NCBI GenBank assembly: GCA_021613535.1
Contig: CP075492.1
Location: 1,674,001 to 1,738,000, forward strand
Source: Adineta vaga
Lineage: Eukaryota > Rotifera
DNA: 64,000 bases
Direction: 5' to 3'
Part shown: piece by piece, positions 33,798 to 44,100 of the stretch
How positions within the stretch are numbered: position 1 is the first letter of the stretch
Layout: the number at the start of each line of letters is the position of its first letter
Program-made: the position numbers and the translations under genes
Notes under the pieces: generated by a model
Databases searched by the model: none
What the model was told of the DNA's origin: nothing
Seen by the model: the letters and a program-made list of their open reading frames with translations, nothing else

Positions 33798-35519
33798 TTA
33801 ACGAAAGCGATTTCTGGAAAAATTTAATTGTGTTCTGAGTGTTGGCTTATACGTGTACTCTCGATGATCTCGTCGCAGAATTTTGCAAAGTGCCGACTGA
33901 GTATGTTTGAGATTGCATCCTGCTATAGTTGGAACAAGTACATATACCACAAATGTATTATCGATCCATCCAGTGATTTGATTCTCAACAGCTTGAATCA
34001 ACTTTTCAAGCAAATGTTCACATATTTCTACAATTATTCTCGATGGCTGATTTAATTGGTCTAATAGCAGCTCGTACACCAATGCTTCTTCTTGCTTTCT
34101 CTCGAATCTAACAGAAGACGACCGTAAAGACCGATACCGCCAGTGATTATTGGTATTTACGGTTTCTCTCTCTGCTTGAAACGTTTGTATTTCATGAATT
34201 ATTCGATGGTGCTCTTGTTCAAGCTGTGGCTTCAAATGAGATAAGCCATTCATGATCAGGTACTGTGTCTCTTCTTTAGAAACTTCATCTGCAAACAACT
34301 CCCAAATCATTCTTTGTTTGATAATATGACAAGCAATCTGTCGCTTTTTTCTGACCTCTTGTATCTTAACATAATGGAGATCATTTGACCAAAAGACAAA
34401 TGTTGAAAAGCCTAGGCTGTCATTCTGAGGCACAGTAAATGATTGTGAAACAAAGGGTGAACTACGTTTCGTCTCATCCTTTCCGAACGCCCTCACTATT
34501 CGGTGTTCGGAATGGAAAGATGAGAAGAAACGTAGTTTTCCCGAAAAAAAGGAAGACTCACGCACATCTTGCCGTACATATTGGCACATTTGATTTTGCA
34601 ACCGATCATAGATAATTTCAACTAAAGCTTTATATAATGGTTCCAAAAGTGTCTCAGTAGTAGTTGTCCGTACTCGTGGAAAAAGATCACTGTTTATATT
34701 CTCCAAATAATTGTAGGAATCATGAAAATCGAGAAACAAAGGAAAATATAAATCCAATGTCGGCTTGGGACTATGAGTGTCAATCAGTGATATTAAGTTC
34801 TTCTCTTCTGCTTGTTTTAATTCACTAAATCTATCATGCGGCTGTGTACGGTTCATTTGTGCATATTTATCTTGAATACTTTGAAGTTGATTCAGACGTC
34901 TAATCAAGCATGGTTTGAATAAACTAAAATAATGTTTAGTCACCTTGTACACGTGGTGACGAATATTTGGATCAAACAATCGAAAAGCACTTATAATGAA
35001 CATGACGTACCAATAGATTCGATCATGCACTTTATCATCAGTCGAATCGTATGCTTCTCTAATGAGTGCGATAGCAAATCGAACAGCCATGTCGCACATT
35101 TGCGATGGTCGAAGCTTTTCGACATATGAATTATTTAAGGGATTGTAGACGACAATGTCAAAAAAAGACGAATCTATTTCATCCAAAGATGGATCTGAGT
35201 GGCTCAGCAGGCCAAGATAGTCCATGTGAAGAATGGTTGATACTGTATCGCAGTCTTCAGGTAAATGAATGAAAATATCTCGAATGAATCGACATGGAAA
35301 CCAATCTAAGATGAAGCGAAGCGGCTTGATATCGATTTTGGGATGAATGATGAAATGTCCTTGATCATCATGTGCATTTTCCAAGAAATCAGCAGAAGAA
35401 ACAAATGCAGCTAGATAAGGTATTTTGTTAATTTGATCCTCAGTCAGTGTCAATATATGGCCAGTCCCAAAACGAAATGACTTGTGTGTTTTGGGTAACA
35501 GTTGGTTATGGACACTCAT
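33798..35519 (-). CDS. BTB/T1-like N-terminal domain protein, 573 aa
   Basis: A single intact frame with ATG at 35519 and TAA at 33800-33798. Residues about 16-110 (FRFGTGHILTLTEDQINKIP; YLAAFVSSADFLENAHDDQG; HFIIHPKIDIKPLRFILDWF; LPEDCDTVSTILHMDYLGL) have the order of a potassium-channel T1/BTB fold: an initial R-F/G-T, 'I-P-x-x' before helix 1, 'D-x-x-x-x-F-I-x' before the second half, and a closing D-Y-L. The remaining 460 residues are helical, rich in charged and His residues (EEKNLISLIDTHSPKPTLDL; CHIIKQRMIWELFADEVSKE), with a basic C-terminus (QLNFSRNRFR). No TM or signal. BTB domains usually mediate oligomerisation, often as cullin-3 adaptors; that role is inference. The lack of introns contrasts with most neighbours. 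Confidence 0.6.
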   Translation of the reverse strand: MSVHNQLLPKTHKSFRFGTGHILTLTEDQINKIPYLAAFVSSADFLENAHDDQGHFIIHPKIDIKPLRFILDWFPCRFIRDIFIHLPEDCDTVSTILHMDYLGLLSHSDPSLDEIDSSFFDIVVYNPLNNSYVEKLRPSQMCDMAVRFAIALIREAYDSTDDKVHDRIYWYVMFIISAFRLFDPNIRHHVYKVTKHYFSLFKPCLIRRLNQLQSIQDKYAQMNRTQPHDRFSELKQAEEKNLISLIDTHSPKPTLDLYFPLFLDFHDSYNYLENINSDLFPRVRTTTTETLLEPLYKALVEIIYDRLQNQMCQYVRQDVRESSFFSGKLRFFSSFHSEHRIVRAFGKDETKRSSPFVSQSFTVPQNDSLGFSTFVFWSNDLHYVKIQEVRKKRQIACHIIKQRMIWELFADEVSKEETQYLIMNGLSHLKPQLEQEHHRIIHEIQTFQAERETVNTNNHWRYRSLRSSSVRFERKQEEALVYELLLDQLNQPSRIIVEICEHLLEKLIQAVENQITGWIDNTFVVYVLVPTIAGCNLKHTQSALCKILRRDHREYTYKPTLRTQLNFSRNRFR

Positions 35520-36172
35520 TTCGATCGTTGATAAGAATATGTGATACGCATCTTGACTAAACGCTCAAATATATATATATAAATGTTCTACATTCGTGAC
35601 GAACAAGTTGGATTTTTCCGTTTGTTAACCTTCATCAAATGAGTCATCACTGACTTTTTCCACCTTTTTCGTTCATTTTAGTTTCAACAATGTATCTCAC
35701 TTGACATCAACATCGAAAATGGTTGTCTGAGCACTGTTGAGAATTTCAGCGAGAATATCCATCATTATTGACCAGAGGATACGTATTCAGTTTAAAAATA
35801 CTACAACGCCTCCTCCATCACGTTATAATGTGTGTGGATATACATCACACCAATCAGTGATAAATATATAAAAGGTAAACAAGGCTCTAGATAAACTAAG
35901 TATTTCCATGAATTAAATTTGTTTTCAGTCAAAGTCTGTTACTACGGAAAGAATAAGTCATCAACGGAAATGAAAAGCGTCCTCTGTAGTATAGAGCAAA
36001 TTTATGGAGAGGTATTGCTATCATACATACGATCGCATATGGTAACATGACACTCATAGAGTGGTAGATTTCAAACCAATGCTATAATATTTCTTTTTTT
36101 TTCCAAATAAACAGTTAAATTCAATTCTTACAAATTATCAATAATAATTTTCAAAAAACGTATAGCATCATC
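35520..36172. other. Divergent/upstream spacer
   Basis: Holds the upstream region of the BTB-like gene, including an AT dinucleotide run near 35570-35580. No gene seen. Confidence 0.5.
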
Positions 36173-36233
36173 TTGAGGGTGTGGGTGGGTTAAGAGTATA
36201 GCCTGATCTACACCCACATCCACCTCACCTCAA
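36173..36233. repeat. Telomere-like hairpin repeat, copy 8
   Basis: TTGAGGGTGTGGGTGGG, the core TTAAGAGTATAGCCTGA, TCTACACCCACATCC, ending CACCTCACCTCAA. Terminal TTGAGG and CCTCAA are inverse copies. Confidence 0.8.
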
Positions 36234-36517
36234 AGAATGAAGATACAATTATCATTATTGTGTGAACAAAAGAACTATAATAATGCTTATCAATATGTTA
36301 TTCTTGATGAAAATGTATTTGATCGAAACGAATGTCCTCTTATATAACAAAAATAATTTCATAATTATTCAAGAAAAATTTATTTCAATTCTTTATATTT
36401 AAGAGTGTCTTCTCTTCATCTGACAGCCATGCTGTGAATTTAAAAGCTAACGCAAAAAACTCTGATGACATATTTAGAGGGAGCAAACATCTTGCGCCAA
36501 GACTTTCGTGACGAAGG

Positions 36518-38060
36518 TTATTTGTAACATGGTAGATTAAATTCAAGATCTGTTTCGTTTAAATACGATTCACCTGTATTTAGAAGAATTATTGGCATAC
36601 GTAAGTGATGATGTCCATAAATGATATCCAGAAAACCATCTCCATTCAGATCATCAATCGCAATTGTAGAGGGATGAAATTCGCCACCAAAAACACATGG
36701 AATATCTATTTTTTCTTTCTGAAAATTTCTATTTCCGTACCCAATAAATAAATTCATTAGAAAATAATATCTATTTCCAATGAGAAAATCTAAATATCCA
36801 TCACAATTGAAATCATTAATACTAAGAGAATTCGCACTACCAATACTCGCATCATCAATCAATACTATCGATTCCGTAAAACTACCATCACCATGACCCA
36901 TCAAAACATCTATGGAATCCTCGTACGAATTAATAAAAACAATGTCTGGATGATTGTCATAATTTATATCAATAACAAACACCTGCTTTGGATTTGAATT
37001 ACTTCCAGTAAAATACCATTTATATGCATCAAAAGTTCCATTACCTTGTCCAAGAAATATTCCAATAGTCATACTTAAATAAGTACTACAAATAATGTCC
37101 AAATTTCCATCATGATTTAAGTCATCGGTAATAATTGACTTTGGAACAAAGGCAGAAATGATTGATATCATTAGCGTGCTTAATGTAAAATTTCCTTTTC
37201 CATCTCCCATCAGTATAAATATTGCACTTTTCCTGTCTATTATAAAAATAATATCCGAATGATTATCATGATTAAGATCAGCAGTTATCATATATAAAAT
37301 GTCACAGTAGTCGTAATCTATTTGAAAAATTGATTTGAATGTTAAAAAACTACCATTACCATATCCTTTTATAAAATCGATATGACAACCGATATGCCAA
37401 TTGTATTGACCATTAATAACAAGATCCATTTTCTTATCATTATCAAAATCACTAACAACAATACAATCCAGTATAATATCATTTACTAGTTGAGGAATGA
37501 TTGGTTGATCAAATGTACTATCACCATTTCTCAATAAAATATGCAAATAGCGATCCGAACTACAAGCAAACAGAAGATCCGATCGATTATCATTATTTAA
37601 GTCGACAACAATCAGAGAATATATAGGAAAACATATGTCAATTCTATATGTTTTGATAGATTCGAATTTCAATAGACCAGGCGGCAGTGATGCTAAAGAA
37701 AAGAAAATGATTAAATTCATATTCAAATAGACATCTTTAATCTTAATTCATTTACTTATATTCGTCATTGTCGATATATTCATTGTTGAATCGGTAGACA
37801 TTGTTACTACACTTGTTATTTTATCTTCCTCTGTTTGTTTTGTTGTCTTCTTTGATATAAGAACTGAAAAAAGATGTACACGTAATTATTAATAGTACGA
37901 GAGTTTTTGTTTAAAAAGCAATTATGAAAAAGATCATAATTCATCATATATACTTACTTTTTTTACTATAATAAATAGAAAATATTATTAAAAGCACTAT
38001 GATCAATATCAATATCATTAATGATATAATCATTTTTCGAGAAGAAGAAAACTTTGACAT
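36518..38060 (-). CDS. FG-GAP/VCBS beta-propeller membrane protein (3 exons)
   Basis: Exon 1 (38060-37958) encodes a short basic N-terminus and a TM helix (MIISLMILILIIVLLIIFSI). Exon 2 (37863-37756) encodes a Ser/Thr-rich stalk. Exon 3 (37692-36518) encodes the ectodomain. Introns are 94 and 63 bp (GTAAGTAT ... TTTTCAG; GTAAATGA ... TTTCTTTAG), both phase 1. The ectodomain has seven FG-GAP repeats with Ca-binding-like loops: DLNNDNRSDL, DFDNDKKMDL, DLNHDNHSDI, DLNHDGNLDI, DINYDNHPDI, DFNCDGYLDF, DLNGDGFLDI. Predicted topology is type II, with an extracellular seven-bladed propeller, as for the gene at 17252-19460; that one has a longer Pro-rich linker. Its ATG is only 67 bp from the stop of the next minus-strand gene (38127), a tight arrangement. 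Confidence 0.85.
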
Positions 38061-38126
38061 AGTAGTTTTTCTATAAAAACAATTCTTATTATGAATTTTA
38101 TACGAAATTTAACTAAATAATAACAC

Positions 38127-41100
38127 TCACTGTGTTGCTGAAATCGTTACGATTGATTCTTTATTGTTAGAAAAACTATGCATATTTGTTTGAATAGATT
38201 CAATCGGCATACTTTTCGTAGAATATTGAGATTGTATATGTATTCTTCGTTTTTTTCGATATTCATAGATTTTCATTGTTATACCAATTAGTTTCGGACA
38301 TATCCATTTAAGAATAATTGCTAAACCACCTTGAAGACCGAAAAGAACAGTTATTGTATGTAATAGATTCACTTGTTCGATATAAGTAAATGAACATGAT
38401 AAAGGTAAACATTGTTTAAAATATAATTCATAATCTTTTGTTGTATTCCATTCTTCCATAAATAAATGTTCGATTAATTTATTAATAGTTGTATTTGGTA
38501 AAAAACGACTTTTCACAATTGTTGATAGAGGTGTTGTTAAGTTCATATCATGTGTAGAGTTTGTATATTGTTGAATGAGAGAAAGACATGATTGATCATA
38601 GAAACATTCTAATGTTGAAAGAAGAAATGATTCACTTGGTGTACATCCGATTTTCAATCCTTTCACTTCACTACGATTTGAAGAGTGCGATTCAATAAAA
38701 TATGCTTGACTTGTACAATTTGTCTGTAATCCACAAGAACAATTATCATCATAGATCATAGCTTTAGTTGGTAAATAAGTATACTGAAGTGTACCATTAT
38801 TTGATATAAATTTATATTGATAATTAGATCCAAAGGTTGACATAATAGCATTTCCATGATTGATACTTTGAACGAGATAAAGAAGACGAGCAAATTCCAT
38901 AGCAACATTGATTTTCTTCTCTTCAATGAGCGTATCAATACGATCAGCAAAGTCTCTTTCTGAGAAAAGTCGAGGAGTAACGAAAAGTGTAGTAAGAAAC
39001 AGAGCTGGGAACAGGCCACTTTTTTCTGGCCTGGCCTGGCCTGTAGCCTGCCTGGATATAGCATTGGCCTGCCTGGGGTAAGGCTGAGTTAGACTGCTTC
39101 CGTTCTTAGCCTGGCCTGGCCTGGCCTGGCAGGCCATCAGGCGCCTGTCCAGGCCAAGTGGAAATTTTAAGTTTTTTAATCGATCAAATCATAAAACTAT
39201 GGATTGAGTTATAGTTCCAACTTTAGTTATGTAATTTATTTTCATAATTATAGAACAATATAACATTTTCTTATCACGAAAATACTAAGTCAAGATAAAG
39301 AGAGAACTCACCACTATTGTATATGTTTTTCACAAACGAAGATTTGAATTATTGATATTGTGCTATATCAATATTTTCACATATAAAGAAAAGATATTTT
39401 TACATATTTATAAAACCAATGTGTTTCAGGATTAAATGACAAGTAAAATCAAGATCAGACGAGAAGAAGAGAAAAAATCACGAATAAGTAACAATAACAA
39501 TACGAAAAAGTATTTACACTTAATTTTCTATTTTAATGGCACTACGAATACAAATCATGTTGTCTAGTTGATCAGGATCTAAAGCAGATCTTCTGCTGGT
39601 TAATGTAAGTCCAGCAATGCTGAACTGCCTTTCCACTCCAGCACTAGTTGATGGAATGCTGTGAATTTGTCGAGCTACCTTTGATAGGCGAGGCAATTGA
39701 TCAGTATTTGATTTCCAAAATTTAAGAACATCATAATCATAATCATTCATATCGATTTTCATTGATAAATATCGACTTAGTTCATCAGATTGATTAATTA
39801 TAGGTAATGAATATTCAATACTTCGAATATCATCATCATCATTATCCCATTCATCATCATATGGGTTTCCATTTCCATCATCTTTAAAATCGTCCAGAAT
39901 AGATGAATATTCTGGTTTAAGAGGTTTCTTATTTTGTATTACATTGTTATTTTTGTGTTGTTTTTCAACCAATTCCAGTTGTTCTCGTACATATGCAAAA
40001 GATTCAATTCTTTCTTCGTTTGTACATCCTTTAAGACTACGATAGTCTGGATGCAAAAGTGTAGCACAATAATGTCTAATATCTAAATCAACCATGTCAT
40101 GTAACAATATTGATATTCGTTGACGAATATAACTTACACCTAAAATACTAACTGTACACGAAAAAACACGTTTTTTTTAATGATTTTACCTTCATCTTCT
40201 TGATCATCATCAAAATTTTCACTAGCATCATGATTTTCATATTTGCAAATATGTTGTACAAGATTATCGAAAGATTTTAATGCTTTTCGAAGACTTAAAG
40301 TGCATGGCAAAACCAAATACAATGTTGGCTTTGATCCTGATTGCACCATTTTAATAATTGATTGAAATGGTTTCAAAAGACGTATTATTTGTTTCACCAA
40401 GTACTGATTCACACCAGATAATCTATATTGTTGTTTTCGAGATATTAAAACATTTCTAATATGTATAAATGATGTATTTATACTTTCTAAGGAATTTATC
40501 AAAGAGACCCATCGAATAACAATAGCTTGTTGTACTCCAACACCACCAACTTCTTTAATGTGTGTATTTAAACCAGCCTATTCAAAATCAAAACAATTCA
40601 CATAATTAATTCACTGAGAATAGGGTATGAAGTACGAACTTACTTGTTTAATATACTTTGCTAATGATTTACATTCGACAATTGTTTTAATTATAAGTTG
40701 AGCAGCTGGTGGAGTATCGGTGAGTTTTATTGTCATCACTTGTTCTTTCAAATCTGTTGTATGACGATTTGAACTTTTATTCACTTTTATTGGTTTCAAT
40801 GGAATACAATATGCATCATCTTCATTATCATCTTCTTCTTCATCAGTAACAGATTTTTCATCAGAAGTAGTTAATGAGATAGATGCTTGTTTTGATGTTG
40901 AAAAAATCCTCGTTTAAGAACATTATTTAACCTATGTCCATAACAAGTAATTGGATGTAAATGTCGAAATGCTTTTAAAAAATTAGCACCTCTATCACAA
41001 ACAATATTGACCATGAATAAATCATCAATTCCAAAAGTAGCCATTTCATTTTGTAAAACCTGTAAGAAACATTAGTAAAAAAAATATTATTAGAAGTTTA

Positions 41101-44100
41101 TTAATAAATGAAGTGTTAAAATTACAGTAAAAATATTTTCAGCAGTTTTTTCTACTTCAGGAAACTGTCTACAGAAAAGATCGATTGTATGATACTTATA
41201 ATTTTGATCAACAATCACAGCTGTGACTCCAAGATAAGAAATTTGATTGTATTTGTCGCACCAAAGATCGGGCGATATCGACAAACATTTGTTATTATAC
41301 GGTTCTTGCAATAATTCTTTGATATTTTGACGATAAGATTTTGCTACAGCTTGTATATGAGTAGATATTGTTTTTCGACTACGAAGAATGTCATTGACAT
41401 CAACATTTCCATAAATACTTCCTAAATTAATATATTTCAATAGATATTCAATATAAAATGGATACATACCCAATCGCACACATTCTTGTACAAGTGCTCT
41501 AAGACCACTATCATCAATAATGGAAATAGGACGAATATCACCACATATCCAATGTACAATCAAATCTTTAATTACCTTTGATTGTTCATCATTTAATGTT
41601 TTACGAACTAGCAACATTTTATCAATTTGTGTTTGTGTTGGAATTTGTATATTGTTATTCGTACAAGAATGATGCTTCATGTGAGCAGTTCCACTATTTG
41701 GACCATAAACAAAAGTTTTTTTACATAATCGGCAACTTGTATATCCAACAATCCTTTCAAAATCACCTGTTAATGTATTAAATTTTGCTGGAAAACCGAA
41801 ACACGACCAATATGAAGCAACAGCTGATGGTGATTTATTAACAATAATATCATATTTATGTTTTTCATATTTTAATAAATTTGATATTCTTTCACTAGAA
41901 TAATACGAAGAGTTCGAACATGATAAATCATCTGTATTTGATAATGAAGATGATGAACGATTAATATTTGATGAAGGAGATAAAGAATCATTTGTATTTG
42001 ATATCGATGATGATGATAAACGATTTATGTTGGTTGATGAAAATGATGAATTATTTGTAGTTGTTGATGAAGAAGAAAAAGAAGCAACTGGTGAACGATT
42101 TATATTTGTTGATGAAAATGATAAATTATTTGTAGTTGTTGATGAAGAAGACGACGAAACAACTGGTGAACGATTTATATTTGTTGATGAAGAAGACGAC
42201 GAAACAACTGGTGAACGATTTATATTTGTTGATGAAAATGATGAATTATTTGTGGTTGTTGATGAAAATGATGAATTATTTGTGGTTGTTGATGAAAATG
42301 ATGAATCATTTGTATTTGATGATGTAGAATTAGATACAGATATAATTTGAATATCATCAATTGACATGGCTGTTGGAATACATGAAGTAGAAGAAGTTGA
42401 TGAAATATAAGAGTGTTCAGTTGACATTGATTATTGAAATTGTGGTCTAAAATTATGGAAAAGACAAATATTTTCTATATTGGAACAGAATAAAGGGACA
42501 TTTTTCTTGTCTGTATTGAACAAATAAAGTTAACCACACAACATAATTCATATTACTTTTCCTTTTTTTCCTTTATCCATTATTTAATTAATTCGCTCAT
42601 TCATTTGTATATATAAGAATATTCACCAATCATAAATAATACATCTAAAATATAGAAGAAAATCACTAGTTTGTGGTGCCATCTAATGTTTTTAAATTGC
42701 TGCTAGAAAAATATTTTTTTTAAGGCAGGCCAACAACTTTGGCCTGGCCTGGCCTGCAGACAGGCCACTATATCTACTGGACGGGCCAGGCCAGGCCAAA
42801 TTTTCAAAAATTCAGCCTGGACGGGAGCCTGGCCTGCCAGGCCACCAGGCGCCTGCCAGTCGCCTGGCCTGATGCGCAGCTCTGGTAAGAAATTCATTGA
42901 TAGAACTTGTAACTGATTGATTGGATAATTGACATAATTCTTTTAGAAATTGAAGATGAACAGAAAGAAATCGACGATAATCTCGAAGTTTATATGAAGA
43001 AAGATTTGAAACAAGACCAGATGTAATGTTGATTCGCCATTGTTCAGAAGTAAATGAACTTGAACAAACTTGATGAATTTCTGGTTGAATAATGATAAAT
43101 TCACGATATTGTGATGAAATTAATGAACATGGACATTCCAATGCATTTCCATAAGTTTGATAATGTCGTTTGTAAAGAGTAAAAGATAGTTTATTGAAAG
43201 TTTTTGTAATAGTTTGAGGTTGAACAATTGTATAAATAGTAAGAACAACTAATATTGTGATAAAAAGTACAAAATAAAGTCGAGTTGCCCATTGTCCAAG
43301 ATGTTTGGCTCTATTATGATCAAGATTACTATCAAAATCTCTTCGTAAGAATATGTTTAGATTGAGTATGAGATCACGTAAAAGTGTCAATAACTTCTGT
43401 ATAAGTATTTTTAGTCGATCCAATAATTTTGGATGTTCTTAGAAATACACAGATGAATAACATTAATGTTCTATGATTTGAAATTCTTACCTTGTTGTTG
43501 TTTTTGTTGTTGTTGTCTTCGTACGATTTTTTTAGTATTCATTGCTTTTATATGAAAAATGAATTTAATCAATAATGGTGTGATGAAACGTAATGAAAGA
43601 GACAAACCACTAATCAAAGATACCATTAATAAAATCACTTCACCAGTAGTTTTTCTCTCATCTTTTTTCAAATAACTACAATAACTTGGAGTACATGATC
43701 GATAAAAACGATCATAGAAATAGGAAGAATTCCATTTTTCGATCATAATTTTTTTGAGTATATCATTAATAGTTGTATTTCGAGAGAAACGAGTCGATTC
43801 TGAATGATAAATCAAAGGATTAACATCAGGGAATGATACCGGAATAGTTGTACCACTATCATCCGTACGCAAATACCTTATTAAAGCGAGAAAACATTCT
43901 TCATCTAAATAAAAACACTGAAGTGTTGAGAATAAAAGAGAATCAGTAATTGTACAGCCTGTAACCATTCCAGGTATTATATAAGCAAGATCAAAACTCA
44001 AGTCGCGATAATTCTCGATTCTATTTATATAAATAGCAGCTGGACTTGTACAAGATGGATTAGTAGCACATGTACAATTGATTTGTTCTGATTCGATGTC

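Larger units (their letters stand above)
39000..42884 (-). mobile_element. Complete hAT DNA transposon (3885 bp)
   Basis: The left end reads CAGAGCTGGGAACAGGCC and the right end, inverted, CAGAGCTGCGCATCAGGCC. These are imperfect terminal inverted repeats of about 18-19 bp with the usual hAT CAG start. The flanking 8-bp direct repeats GTAAGAAA are identical, as expected for hAT integration. Inside is a minus-strand transposase gene with BED finger and hATC dimerisation domain. Both ends carry GGCCTGG-rich subterminal blocks. The exact target duplication and the open host frame on both sides indicate a recent insertion. Confidence 0.95.

Noticed and set aside
42027-42350. Plus-strand Asp/Glu-rich open frame of 107 residues
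   Set aside because: It is the antisense shadow of the minisatellite in the hAT transposase; its repeats match the codon pattern of the other strand.
42703-42897. Gly/Ala/Pro-rich minus-strand frame at the hAT right end
   Set aside because: It is simply a translation of the GGCCTGG subterminal repeats.
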